From contig JAMWBK010000001.1 in NCBI GenBank assembly GCA_029953675.1, positions 1,835,001-1,899,000 on the forward strand: a DNA stretch of 64,000 nucleotides, given 5' to 3'. Made by a program: the position numbers and the translations under genes. This DNA comes from Rhodosorus marinus. Its lineage: Eukaryota > Rhodophyta > Stylonematophyceae > Stylonematales > Stylonemataceae. This document shows positions 1 to 13,390 of this stretch, piece by piece; position 1 is the stretch's first letter; every line of letters begins with the position of its first letter. Below the pieces are notes generated by a model that saw only the letters and a list, made by a program, of their open reading frames with translations, was not told the DNA's origin and ran no database searches.

Positions 1-2037
<2,037 letters not shown>

Positions 2038-2863
2038 TCTAAAAACTACCCCCAAAACGCCCAATCCCAACCTCTCCCAACTCACTTACACAAGCAAACT
2101 AAAGCACGTCTATTAAACCACATACAACCAAAATCTCTCCCAATACTCCGATACCCTCCCACTCCACACCAAACCAGTTCATCATCTCAACCAAACCAAC
2201 CTCTCTCCCCAACATACCCGCTCAAAATCTCCTCGCTTTACACTTTTTCGCTTCCCGCAAAAAAAAATAAAAAATGAAGTCCTTTCCAATTACATCGATT
2301 TGATCATCCATCGCCCCAACTAAAAGTAAACATTTAGTCACCCTACCCTTAAAATATCTCACAAGCATATAACGTTTACAACTCCTACCCTTTGTCACCA
2401 ACACATTAAAATTCACAATATATATCAACATATTCCATTATTAACAAAATGAAAAGTTGGGATCAATTTTTACCCTCCCATATAAAAATGGAAATCCCAA
2501 GTTATTTGTATTTTTTTCGTACCCGTAAAAGAAGTATTTTTCCCAATTTATGCAAAAAATGAGTCCTTCTTCTGGTCTCGATGAATTTCTGGCTTTCAGC
2601 GATGTTTTCCCGCGCGACAGTTCCTTTCAATACGCAAAAGGTGTTTTTATTAATATTTTCGAACCCTTTAGAAAACGAACGTTTCACGTCCTAGTAATTT
2701 TTTTCTCCAGAACAGAGATAGTTTCCCGCGTTTCTCTTCTTCGGAATTTGTTTTTATATGAAATTAGGGTTTCCCCTGTATGATTGTATATTATTGGCTA
2801 CTCAGCACGTTAAATTACTTTTATATATTAAAATTGATGATTTATGGCGGGAAATCTTATCGG
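2038..2863. other. Intergenic, AT-rich
   Basis: Region between the MCM3 start and the SAS-6 stop. It becomes strongly AT-rich from about 2250, and the short open frames show no splice partners or recognisable motifs. I see no gene here. The stretch next to 2037 should hold the MCM3 promoter, and the other end the SAS-6 3' UTR. Confidence 0.6.
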
Positions 2864-4614
2864 TCAATCTGGTTGATTGGGAGTGTCAGCCGGTTGTGGA
2901 TTGGACTTGCTGTTAGATTGGACTGCAAGCGCATTCAGCTGCTGGTTAAGCCATTTGATGACCTGTAAGTGGGTTCGCTTCAGAAGCCTGAAAGAGAGTA
3001 GCGTTTCTGTTGTTGTTTGTGATGGTTTACCTCATGGTTGTTGAGAATCGTCTTCTTCTGACTGGAAATCAGATGATCCGCCTCCTGAAGCCTGTTCGTA
3101 AGCTCAGTAGACTGTTCAGCGAGGGCTTCTCTCTCGTCGAATTGTTTCTGCAGGACTTTGTACTTTTCCCGAAGACTGCTCATGGAGGCTACAAGAGCTT
3201 CCTTCTCAGCGAGCGCCACTTCCAACTTCTCCACCTGGAAGGAAGTGGCAACTTTTGCGCTCTCAGCGAACTTGAGTTGTTCCTCGCACTTGACCAGTTT
3301 CGAAGTCAGTTCAGCGTTCGCCGATTCAAGTCGTGCGCGTTCTGCAGCGCTCTAAACGTTAACGGTGAGGAGGAATTTAGAGGCTATGAGAAAATCGGCG
3401 CAATCGGTTTACAGAGTCTTGCCCGCTGGACCGTGCTTACCGACTCGAGCAAGGCCCCTATGTGGGAGGCCATCTTGTCTCCGTCCTTGGATGCTCTTTC
3501 CAAAAACTGTAGTTTCTCTGTAGCAGCCAGTTCTCTTTGCCGCGACGTTTTAGCCTCCGAGGATAGCTTCTCGCTCTCAGTCCTTTCCTTTTCGAGCGTT
3601 TTAAGCGCTTCACTCAACTGCGAAAAGCGATTTATGCTCTATTTTCAGCGCAAGCGGTTCACTGACAACCCTCGAGGACAGAAATTCTGAAATGAGCTGT
3701 TTGCAAACCTGCTTCTGCGAACCCTGCACATGCTTTCGAAGCTCCTCGGTCTCATGCTGGCTGTTCTCGAGCTTTTCAATTTTGTCCTGCAGTCTGGCCA
3801 CTTCTTCCGAAGATGCACGTTTGCTTTCCACCAGTTCCTGCAGAAACGTATATGAGTTAGATTATATCGAATGGTGCTATGGAATGGGGCTGCGGAGAGT
3901 GAGAAACACACATTTTGGAGTTTTCTAATCTCATCAGCGCTTTCCGCTCGTTTTCTTTTCTCTTGATCTGCGATATTCCCAGCTTCTGCAGCTTCCCGCG
4001 TAAGTCTATCGACGATGCCCTTGACGTGTAGGTCAACGTCAACTGGCTCAGCTTCCTTCACGTGCAGACTTAAATGTCTAAGCGTCTTGAACTCGTTTGG
4101 CTCCAAGATGGAGAATTGCTTAGTGACTCCCTGAGAGCAAATGTGCGTTTAGCTGAATGGGCCTCACTGGTTCATGCTGAACATGGCGATGTCGAAGACA
4201 CCAACTTACATCATCAACCTCTTCTACCCAAACTTCCAGACGAGGCTCTCGATGTGATTCTGCGCGGCACTCCTTTAAGAGCCCAGCAAGTTTCACCGGA
4301 AAGGAATTGAATTCGATCTTGAGACGCTGCTTTTGGCGTAGTTCAGCGTACTCGCCTGGACCACATTCAAAAACGAGAAGGAAAAGGGGTCTCTTGGAGT
4401 CGCTGATCTAAGCCCCCGAAGAGTTGATTCCATTTCGTCAGGTATCTTACACGGCATCGCAGCCCTGATTTGAACGCCCTACCTTCAAGCTCAGCGACAA
4501 CTCTCTTCCTCTTACATCCCGCTCCAGGACCACATTCAGATGCCGTTTCTCAACTTTCCCACCCTCCGCAACGAGCGACTCCAGAACTTCATCGAACAGC
4601 GTATTCGCTGCCAT
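2864..4614 (-). CDS. SAS6: SAS-6, centriole cartwheel protein
   Basis: Builds the ninefold cartwheel that seeds centrioles and basal bodies. Seven exons: 4483-4614, 4210-4407, 3912-4130, 3709-3837, 3441-3617, 3031-3351 and 2864-2962, giving 424 residues. Introns are 68-91 nt and all phase 0. The N-terminal head domain (about 1-135) has the order of the family: DxxxPLFLLVF, then EFNSFPVKLAGLLKEC, then the hallmark NEFKTLRHLSL at 122-132. It is followed by about 250 residues of heptad-rich coiled coil. The C-terminal exon supplies VIKWLNQQLN (393-402), matching the conserved WLN motif near the end of SAS-6 proteins. The start at MAANTLFDEV matches the family; an upstream in-frame ATG near 4659 is less likely. 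The end of exon 4 is uncertain (GTTTGC donor preferred over a later GTTGTC). Downstream frames without these junctions would look like unrelated coiled-coil fragments. Confidence 0.9.
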
Positions 4615-5448
4615 GGATCTTTCCCTCCCAGACCCGTCCTCACGACGCAACAACCCCCACATCAACGCACCAATCCACCGTACAGCCTTCTACGCCTCAC
4701 ATCTCGCCCACATCACCCCTCAAACCCAACCGCCAAAGGAAACATTTCAATCCCACATATCAGATAGTCACCGAACTACCCTCCTCAGCCTATCTACCTT
4801 ACCTATATCCTCATCATCAACCCTCCCAGTGATCTACAAACCCCCAAGCTCCCCAACCTGATCCCAAATGAATCCCTTTGCCGCTTCAAGTACTAACCCA
4901 ACCACATACGCAGAAATATCTCAACATATTCCAGATATATAATATATCTCTAAATATGATAGATACCTTCAGATATGTAGAGGACGTATATATCGTAAGA
5001 TATATACCGATATGTTCACAATTCTCTAGATATGTTCAACGGTAAATCTTCGTTAAGCAGTTAGCATGAAGGGCATTCTTCGCCTTATTCGGTCAGCTCG
5101 GTTGGAGAAGAGTCAGTTGGACGTCAGGACATCAAGTGATATCTCTGGATGGTCGTCGAATCATATGGTCGATTCATAAAAGCACTTGAGAATCTGAACT
5201 GGCTTTATGGGACCCGAACGTGGAATCCAACTCCAACGAATCACGGATGAAATATCAAGAGGTCATTCCGCCAGTGTACAATGTGAAAAAGCGTCGTAGA
5301 TGCTGATTATCAGACCTGGGAGCTCATCTGGATGATTTTTGCCTGGGTGTGTATATATCAAACAGCATGAAGGCATTTTAAAACAATTAAGTTGGTTCAA
5401 GAATTCTCGTGTTCTCAGGAATCCCCTCTCCCCCCCTCCGCGATAATG
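4615..5448. other. Intergenic, with AT-rich quasi-palindromic patch
   Basis: Upstream region of SAS-6, rich in CCA and CTC in its first 250 bases. It contains a patch of repeated GATATAT/ATATATC words at about 4905-5040 that can pair in many registers. No gene is supported. Confidence 0.5.
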
Positions 5449-6168
5449 TTACGGACCCATCCTCATTCTGTTCCCTACCACTCGTGTGAGACCTGCGCGT
5501 TGAATGTTTAACGCGATCAAGTCGTGACCAAGGTTGTCATCGTCTCTCACCATGAACACTCTTCCCTCAGAGTTGAAATTCTGCACAGCCGTGTCTCCAA
5601 CCCCAGTTGGCATGCCGATGCAAAATTCCTCGTCTTCCGCATTCGGGAGGGTCCAAACGACCTCAGTGAGGTGACCGCCATCCGCATGATCTGAACTGTC
5701 CAAAGAGGGTGTCTCAAACTCCGTGGACTCGCAACTCGCAACCCGAACGTGTACATTAGTCTTCATCTCCACGTCATAGACCACAACCTCGTCCCCATCT
5801 GTCATCGACCCCCGGACAGGGAGGTATCGGAACATCATGCTATCGAATGTAGCGCCGTTGGCGCTCGACGGGTCTTGCTCGTAGGTCCCGATTAACAGAC
5901 CATTCCTTGGTCCTTTGTGAAGCACGTTCTGAAGTATCGGCTCCGTGAAGTACGCAACCTGTTCTCGTCCCACATACCGAGTCTTAGCCCTTGACGTGTG
6001 AGTGAAATGACCAGCTGATTCATAAACTGGAGTTTCCGACACTTCCACAGCAATTTCTACAACATCTCCCAGATTTACATCGTAGAGCCGAAACGTTTCC
6101 CTCCGGGCATCTACAAGTACAGCTCCCAAGAGCAACAACACCCCACTGACTATGGCTGTCTTCCTCAT
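5449..6168 (-). CDS. Predicted secreted protein, family not recognised
   Basis: A single-exon frame of 239 residues starting at an ATG at 6168. The first about 21 residues form a classic signal peptide: positive n-region MRKT, a hydrophobic core of Val/Leu/Gly/Ala, and cleavage probably after VDA. The mature part is acidic, has few cysteines (in ASCES and EEFCIGM), and alternates short beta-prone segments (FRLYDV, VVEIAVEV, VVVYDVEM, RVFMVRDD). There is no membrane segment after the signal and no ER-retention tail, so export or a vacuolar destination is likely. I do not recognise the family. Long uninterrupted frame, sensible composition and a signal peptide argue that it is a real gene. Confidence 0.7.
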   Translation of the reverse strand: MRKTAIVSGVLLLLGAVLVDARRETFRLYDVNLGDVVEIAVEVSETPVYESAGHFTHTSRAKTRYVGREQVAYFTEPILQNVLHKGPRNGLLIGTYEQDPSSANGATFDSMMFRYLPVRGSMTDGDEVVVYDVEMKTNVHVRVASCESTEFETPSLDSSDHADGGHLTEVVWTLPNAEDEEFCIGMPTGVGDTAVQNFNSEGRVFMVRDDDNLGHDLIALNIQRAGLTRVVGNRMRMGP

Positions 6169-6272
6169 CCTTGGCAGTCGGAATACTAGCCCGAATCTCT
6201 TGAAGTCTATAGAATGGATTGACCAGTGGATACTTCTAAGCTCCCAGGATGAGGGATTAAATACTAATTGCC

Positions 6273-6685
6273 GAGAACACTTTCAACTAAGGCTACTCAT
6301 GTCAACCTGCTAGGAAGACGCAGCAGTCGGCTTTGTCAACCCTACCAGAAAACCTATGGATAGCCCGGGTTACAGAGGCCGTGGCGGTCGGCTCCTGGGT
6401 CAGGCTGGTCGTCCCGAAAGGCTACTTAAAAGCTACCAGGATAGTCTGGGGTTACGTTAGTCTGGGGTAACGTTAGTCTGGGGTAGTGGGTGTGGTGTTA
6501 CTAACCATCGAAAATACTTTCAGCTAAGTCACGCGACGCGTGTCAACCTACCCGGCTGAGCCAATACTTATTGCGTTCCCCCAACCTTCCACAAGCTCCT
6601 TGAGACCGTGGTTAGCCCGGTTTCAAAAGGCCTCATACCATCTGAATAGTCGCTTGGGCGGGGCTGAGGGTCGTCGAAAGGCTTC
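6273..6685. repeat. Diverged direct duplication (offset about 237 bp)
   Basis: Two copies at about 6273-6423 and 6510-6685. Shared landmarks in the same order: an ACTTTCAGCTAAG-like word, then TGTCAACCT, then TAGCCCGG, then GGTCGTC followed by GAAAGGCT. Many substitutions and indels separate them, so the duplication is old. The 16-nt tandem array sits between the copies. Confidence 0.5.
6442..6489. repeat. 16-nt tandem repeat, three units
   Basis: Three consecutive units of TAGTCTGGGGTTACGT (second unit GTAACGT, third diverging in its last bases). The same unit appears at 22930-22958. Confidence 0.85.
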
Positions 6686-6848
6686 GCCATCTTCTCATCT
6701 GAGCTGGCTAGCACTTTATCAACTTTCACCCGCGAAACCCACAAGGGCCACACCATGTTTTTCTGTTAGTAGTTTTGTATGTTTCCTAATCAGCGGGTCG
6801 GGCAGACTTATATATACGTGGACGAAGGTGAGCTGAGTGAATCTCTCG

Positions 6849-6906
6849 ACGGGGCTGGTGATGCACTAGCAACTACGGGGCTGGTGATGCACTAGCAACT
6901 ACGGGG
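6849..6906. repeat. 26-nt tandem repeat, 2.2 units
   Basis: Two identical 26-nt units (6849-6874 and 6875-6900), each beginning ACGGGGCTGGTGATGC, followed by a partial third unit. Perfect identity suggests a recent slippage event. Confidence 0.9.
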
Positions 6907-7137
6907 TGGTTTTTATAGGAACGCTTGGCAAGCAGAGTTTTGGGATACCCAACGCTCTCGCTTTTTTGCTGCTCAATCATCTTAGTGAAGAGCGACAACT
7001 TTCTTCAATTTATTGCAAAACTGAGTATCCAGGATTCAGGTGGTTTTTCTTGCAATCCCTAAAACGACTACTCGTGTCCAAAACAAATTCAAAAGAACAA
7101 AACCAGAACAAGGGGCGCACTCATGGACCCCCACCAA

Positions 7138-10100
7138 CTAAACTTCGTCGTCCCTGGTTCTAGCCTCGTCTGGAGGCGCATCATTGACGTCGTCGAAGTT
7201 TATAGTTACGTCCTTATTTGCGCCAGGCTCGTCCTCGAAACCTCGCAGGCCAGGTAGATTCGTTAGGTCGACATTAACTCCCGCGTTCACGGCGGAAACT
7301 CCACCCGCAGCGTTCAGGGCTTCTTCATATGCAGAGCCAGCCACAACCTCGTCAATGGGTACGCTTCGACCAGTAGCACGTTTCGCAACCACCTTCGGGG
7401 GAGCCTTAATCTGGCCGTCCGCCGCAATACTCTTCATTTCCTCCATCTTCTTGTTCGCATCTCTGCCATTGATCCACCAAAGTCCAGCAGCGAGGATAAC
7501 AACGACAACGAACAGAATAAGACCCACGTACCACAGACTCAGATCTGGCCTCATTAGCGAAATCGCGACAAGCCCCACCGTAGTCATCAGCTTGATGAGA
7601 ATGTTCATAGAAGGCCCGCTAGTGTCCTTAAACGGATCGCCAACAGTATCACCAGCAACCGTAGCCTTATGCCACTCGGATCCTTTCGAGTTCTCCTCAC
7701 CAAAAAAGCCAGACTCAACCAACTTCTTCGCATTATCCCATGCTCCACCGGCGTTGGACATCAGAATTCCCATCATATATCCGCTGCCGATTGCAGCAAT
7801 CAGCAGCCCAACCAACGGCTGTTGACCAAACGCGAACCCAATAATCAGCGGAGAGAGAATTGCAATCATCCCTGGCGCAATCATTTCGCGGATGGATGAA
7901 GTTGTCGATATAGCAATACAGCGCCGGTGGTTAGGTCGAACTCCAGGCTTTCCCTCACGGAGACCGGGCATGGTATTGAACTGATGACGTACTTCAGCCA
8001 TGATCGCCCTTGCTGCCCTTGACACAGCGAGCATTGTCAAGGCACCGAACAAATACGGCAACATGATACCAATAAACACCGCTCCAACAACGTAAATGTC
8101 AGTCAACGATATTTGGATAGTATCGTCCAGGATCTTTGTGGGCAACTCATCCGCTGTACCCGTCAGTTCAATTGGGTCCGGAGCAAGCCCAGAATCCTGA
8201 ATCAGAGCGGTTAGGAGAGCATACGCAGTAAGCACTGCAGATCCATTCGAGAACCCTTTCCCAGTGGCAGCTGTGGTGTTTCCCAACGCATCGAGGGCAT
8301 CAGTAGTTTCTCTCACTTCCGGCGGCAACTCAGCCATTTCCGCAATGCCCCCAGCATTGTCTGCCACAGGCCCATAAGCGTCCGTTGCCATAGTAATGCC
8401 CAGCGTACTCAACATTCCCACTGCGCTTACAGCTATTCCGTACGCAGAGAACAAAGCAAATGTTCCTATGATAACAGCAAGCACCAGTAACATCGGCGCC
8501 ACCGTGGAAAGCATTCCAATCCCAAGTCCTTGGATAACAACAGCTCCAGGTCCATACTCGCCGCTTTGCGCGATGCTCTTCGTGGGCCAGTAGCCCCCGC
8601 TCGTCGAGAATTCAGTCAAGAACCCGATACTGACTCCAAGGAGAAGACCGAGAATCACGCACAAAAATAGCCTCCATGGCACCTCGACCGGAGCTGGATA
8701 CTCATAGAGGAGGGAATCCAAAGGTCTATAGTAATCAAAATCTATGAAAGAGCCATCTGGAATATTGTTCTCATTAGGGATGCACTGTGTATCCGGGTCG
8801 CTAGAAAGTACGAAGCGCGGGAGATCCGGTCTTCCAAATCCAAGGTTGTTCTGGAAGTCAGAACCAGCACCAAAGAAGCCCCAAGCAAGGCCAGCGGCCC
8901 CTCCCAGGACGAATACGGCTCCGACTGCAATGTTCAAATTAAGTGCAAGCAGGAGCTTCTCATTCCAGTGCTCACGCTTGACCTTGGACAGGTCGGGTAC
9001 GCGAACGTAGAAAGTACATATGCAAGCAGTCAAGACCCCGACGCATCCCATCATAAACGGAAAGGCAACGAACAATGACACCGATCCGAAGGTTCGAAGA
9101 AATGGATACGTCAGATAAAAGTCCTCATTGGTGCAGATAAAATATGCATACGAAGTGCCGTCCGGAAATCCAAGAGGGCCACAGGTTTCGTCAATGTAAA
9201 GGTGGTTGGCAACGCACAGCGCAAGGGAATTGCTGAAATAGTACGGCAGCGAGGCCCCAAGAATCGCCGTCGCTACAATGGAACCCACATATGATTCGAA
9301 CAAGTCAGCTCCCATCCCTGCGACGTCCCCGACGTTATCTCCAACGTTGTCTGCAATAGTCGCAGGATTTCGGGGGTCATCCTCTGGAATACCAGCCTCA
9401 ACTTTTCCAATGAGATCGGCACCCACATCAGCGGCTTTTGTATAAATGCCTCCACCGACACGAGCAAACAAGGCAACCGAGGACGCCCCAGCGGAGAAAC
9501 CGGCTAGTGCACGAACGTCCCGTAGCAGAAGATAAGAGGCCGAGAGACCTCCCAGTCCTGTGGAAACCACTGCTAGACCCATGACTGCCCCACTGCGAAA
9601 CGCAATGTTCAGGCCATCTTCAATTCCTATTGCTGACATTGCGGAAGTACGAACGTTTCCTCGAGTTGCGATGCTCATCCCTATGTAACCCGTGACACCC
9701 GACAGAATGGCCCCTATTAACAGGCACACAGCCAGTCGCCAGTTGATTCCAAAGCCGGTGAGCAACAACAGCGCGAGGATCAGTATTATCAGAAACGCGT
9801 ATTCACGACGAAGAAACTCCACAGAGCCCTCTCGGATATACGAAGCAATTTCAACCATTCTCGGGGTGCCGCAGTCCTGACGTATGACGTTGATCGCGTA
9901 CAAACACACCACCACATACCCAAGAGCTGCTGCTGTCATCGCCGCCCAGATATAAACAGACGGAACTAAGAACGCAGAAAATGGAACATGCACATTGGCT
10001 TAGCAAGTCGGGACAATGACAGCCTGGCACCTGGACCTTCGATGTGGTTGCACGCTTACTTATAAACGGAAATGTTTCGAACAAGTAGCCTGCATCCGGG

Positions 10101-10432
10101 TTCGTGCTCTGGTCAATGGTAGTGCAGATCCCTTCGATTTGACAGTTCGCGGCCAGACCCAACCAGACCAAAAAGAATAGGGTGATCAGAACCCAGAACA
10201 CTAGGAAGACAATTAAAATGATGCTGGTCGTGCCCGTGTCTCTCAGAGCTTTGAGGTCCACCTCGTACTCTCCCTCCTCTTCATCCTCATCGTACTTCAG
10301 ATCCCAGGCCGGCACAAAGCCCTTCTCCCCAATCGCATGATCGGCATCTGGCGGTTTTGGGACAAAGTCCGGGTCGACCTCCTCGTCATCGACACCCGGA
10401 GGTGGAGGTATAGGAGCTGGTGGGTCCTCCAT
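7138..10432 (-). CDS. Membrane H+-translocating pyrophosphatase with long N- and C-terminal extensions
   Basis: Hydrolyses pyrophosphate to pump protons into vacuoles or acidic stores. Two exons, 10060-10432 and 7138-9998, joined across a 61-nt intron, give 1077 residues against about 770 in plant vacuolar enzymes. The N-terminus (1-68) is proline-rich then acidic, followed by an extra hydrophobic segment (about 70-93). The core carries DVGADLIGKVE (from 315) and EDDPRNP...NVGDNVGD (330-349), the Mg-PPi binding loop, with later acidic motifs through DTVGDPFKDTSGP. GNTTAATGKG at 697-706 has Ala where K+-independent enzymes have Lys, so the K+-dependent H+-pumping class is inferred. Two inserted non-membrane loops contain cysteines (about 385-397 and 515-555). 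A hydrophilic tail of about 110 residues ends the protein. The start at MEDPPAPIPP is the first ATG of an open, well-composed exon. Confidence 0.95.
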
Positions 10433-12031
10433 CCTCAACTCCAACAATTCAAAAAAAAAAGCCCCCTATCGGAACACCCTGCGAACACCCTGCCCAACCT
10501 TCCTATTCTCCAACAAACCCCGACAGAATCAGAAGATTCTAAAACTGTCAAGCTCTGCCCCTCACAAGCACAACTTGTTATCCTCCACCTCAACGCAAAC
10601 AGTCAACGCTTTGCCTCTGAGAGAATTGCGTCCGTTTTCCCCCCTTCCCTTCTCCCCATTGGAAGCAGATCTGCAAGACGAGAACAACTACCCCCAACCA
10701 GCCCACCAAAAAAAAAAAAACTTCCCACCAAAGGTTGGAAAAATATAATTTATGATACTAGTACCATATTTAAAAATGGGAAACTAAGTTTACATTTTTA
10801 TTGATTGACTAATAACTAATGGCTTCTAATATTTTCTGTTTACGAATATGTCTTTTTTTGATACCCATCAACCCCCTTTGTCTCTTCCCGAAAATTTTCT
10901 CGTAGTAGATCAGCGATATATTTTGGAGAACTCATTGCATGAAAAAAAATTTGAAAGCGCGCTCCTAATATAGGATTCCGTTTTCGACTGTCTGGCAAGG
11001 GGGGGTGTCGAAGGTCGGAATCCGTTCAGCTAGATCAATGAAACGTTCAAAAACGATAATTTATCTACCAAATATGCGGCTTTTTGGGTGGGGCTGAGCA
11101 GCAAGCTCTTCTCAGGAAGGGGTTATGTAAAAAGTTCTCAGGACCCTCGTACGGATAAAAATTTGTGCATTGGATAAGGGGGGGTTCCAATGGTCTTTCC
11201 ATGCTTAAAGTCAGAACTCAGCAAAGAATGTTTTTAACTTGAATTTTAATTGGATTTCGGTTTCCAGAATCGGGGCAAAACTTCAAACAAGACCCAGAAT
11301 TCCACCATATACAGTAAAAAAAGAGGAGGAGAGGAGGGAGAGGTTTGCCGAGATGGGGTGGGGTGCGAAATCACAGTCAATGTCTGATTGTTTTTTATTT
11401 TCGCTCCCGATTTGAATTCCTGGAAATGAACAAACCAAACTCTTGTATTAAATTTAGGTTTTGCAGATTGGCAGGTAGCTTATTGTCAGGAAATGAAAAG
11501 AGACACATGGGAAAAACCTGAAACTGATTAAAACAATTACTAGGAGGAGTATTTCATTGTGATTGGAGGAGAGGAGCAACAGGACAGACTGGCAGATATA
11601 GGACAGACTGTCAGTGAGTTCAATTCATTGTGGAGTTCTTGATTTGCTGCCGCGGTGCTCTACCAGCTGTTCTCCCTGTTCTGGGATTCTGTTGTGAAGA
11701 GCGTTGGACAATGGCGCTCGAATTCGTGGCTTTAGGCCAAAGAAAAGCTGGAACTGGAACCCAGTTCTCCTCGTCGATATTCGAACACTCATGTTGAATG
11801 GGTCTGCCGATGCGTAGCTCTCCTTCGATCATGCGTTTTCGTCGGCAGCCGATGAATTTCGTAGAAGCGAAATACTTTCCTCTCTCGACTTAATGACATC
11901 CTGAGTTGAATTTATTCAGTCATCGACAAGCAAGCCCTTCGCAAAGACAGTGATTTAAACAAAACTTGGACGAGCACTGAGGTGAGGGTAAACTAGCTTG
12001 AAGATCGAAAGGCTTCTGCACTTCAAACGAG
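10433..12031. other. Intergenic
   Basis: About 1.6 kb between the pyrophosphatase start and the EF-1alpha stop. The first 300 bases are C- and A-rich, with a poly-A run near 10710; the rest is AT-rich. A minus frame at 11620-11832 is open for 70 residues but has no motif and is not claimed. The bases near 12030 are EF-1alpha 3' UTR. Confidence 0.55.
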
Positions 12032-13390
12032 CTACTTCTTTGCAGCCTTCTGGGCCGACTTGGTTGCCTTGCCCTCGGTCTCCTTCTTCTCGACGGACTT
12101 GATGACACCGACGGCCACCGTTTGCCGCATGTCACGGACCGCAAATCGTCCCAATGGAGGGTAGGACGTAAAGCTCTCAACGCACATAGGCTTGGACGGA
12201 ATCATGTTCACCATGGCGGCGTCTCCGGACTTGATCATCTTCGGGGCCTCTTCAACAGTCTTTCCAGTTCGCCTGTCGATCTTGACAAGGAGCTCCTTGA
12301 ACTTGCACGCAATATGCGCGGTGTGGCAGTCAAGAACCGGCGCGTATCCCGCGTGGATTTCTCCGGGGTGGTTCAGAATGATAACCTGGGCCTTGAAGCT
12401 AGCGCATCCCGACGCGGGATCGCTCTTGCTGTCCGAGCACACGTAACCACGCTTCAGGTCCTTAACAGCAACATTCTTAACGTTGAACCCGACGTTGTCA
12501 CCAGGCACGGCCTGGGGAAGGGATTCGTGATGCATTTCTACGGACTTGACTTCAGTGGACAGGCCAGTAGGCGCGAAAGTCACCACCATACCGGGCTTGA
12601 TAACTCCAGTTTCCACACGTCCCACAGGCACGGTTCCGATACCTCCGATCTTGTACACGTCCTGAAGCGGAAGCCTCAGAGGCTTGTCCGACGGTCTCTT
12701 CGGGGGCTGGATCGCGTCCAGAGCCTCCAGCAGGCACATGCCCTTATACCAGGCTCCAAGCGGATGGTCTCCCTTCACCTTCTCGAAGAGGTTGTCACCT
12801 GTCCATCCAGAGGTAGGAATCTTGGGTACCTTGGCGGGGTTGTACCCGACCTTCTTAAGGTAAAGATCCATCTCCTTCGAGATTTCGTCGTATCTATCCT
12901 TAGACCAGTTCACAGATTTGTCGTCCATCTTGTTGCACGCAACGATCATCTGCTTCACACCAAGGGTGAAAGCAAGCAGGGCGTGCTCACGGGTCTGTCC
13001 GTTCTGGGAGATTCCAGCTTCGAACTCACCTGGTGGAGACGCAACAACAAGAATGGCAAGATCGGCCTGCGAGGTACCGGTAATCATGTTCTTGATGAAA
13101 TCACGATGTCCAGGGGCGTCGATGATGGTGAAGAAGTACTTGTCGGTCTCGAACTTCCACAACGCAATATCGATGGTGATACCACGCTCACGCTCGGCCT
13201 TCAATTTGTCCAGCACCCAGGCGTACTTGAAGGATCCCTTGCCCATTTCGGCGGCCTCCTTCTCGAACTTCTCGATGGCTCGCTTATCGATACCACCGCA
13301 CTTGTAGATTAAGTGTCCAGTAGTCGTCGACTTCCCAGCGTCGACATGTCCAATGACGACAATAGAAACGTGCTGCTTTTCCTTACCCAT
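12032..13390 (-). CDS. EEF1A: Translation elongation factor EF-1alpha
   Basis: GTPase that delivers aminoacyl-tRNA to the ribosomal A site in the cytosol. One exon, 452 residues, full family length. G1 GHVDAGKS (14-21), the effector segment [16 protein letters not shown]3 DAPGH and G4 NKMD are all present, followed by the two beta-barrel domains with [11 protein letters not shown] and [20 protein letters not shown]. The tail ends in Lys/Ala. It is canonical EF-1alpha, not the EFL paralogue found in some algae, which is a useful lineage marker. Codon use is strongly biased to C/G third positions compared with its neighbours, as expected for a very highly expressed gene. A 396-codon frame on the opposite strand is a by-product of this bias. 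Confidence 0.98.
   Translation of the reverse strand: MGKEKQHVSIVVIGHVDAGKSTTTGHLIYKCGGIDKRAIEKFEKEAAEMGKGSFKYAWVLDKLKAERERGITIDIALWKFETDKYFFTIIDAPGHRDFIKNMITGTSQADLAILVVASPPGEFEAGISQNGQTREHALLAFTLGVKQMIVACNKMDDKSVNWSKDRYDEISKEMDLYLKKVGYNPAKVPKIPTSGWTGDNLFEKVKGDHPLGAWYKGMCLLEALDAIQPPKRPSDKPLRLPLQDVYKIGGIGTVPVGRVETGVIKPGMVVTFAPTGLSTEVKSVEMHHESLPQAVPGDNVGFNVKNVAVKDLKRGYVCSDSKSDPASGCASFKAQVIILNHPGEIHAGYAPVLDCHTAHIACKFKELLVKIDRRTGKTVEEAPKMIKSGDAAMVNMIPSKPMCVESFTSYPPLGRFAVRDMRQTVAVGVIKSVEKKETEGKATKSAQKAAKK

Larger units (their letters stand above)
6169..7137. other. Intergenic, repeat-bearing
   Basis: A 969-base spacer upstream of the secreted-protein gene. It holds a diverged direct duplication, a 16-nt tandem repeat and a 26-nt tandem repeat (listed separately). 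Short frames across it follow the repeats and are not supported as genes. Confidence 0.6.

Noticed and set aside
12122-13312. 396-codon open frame on the plus strand
   Set aside because: It is fully antisense to EF-1alpha and is caused by that gene's strong third-position GC bias.
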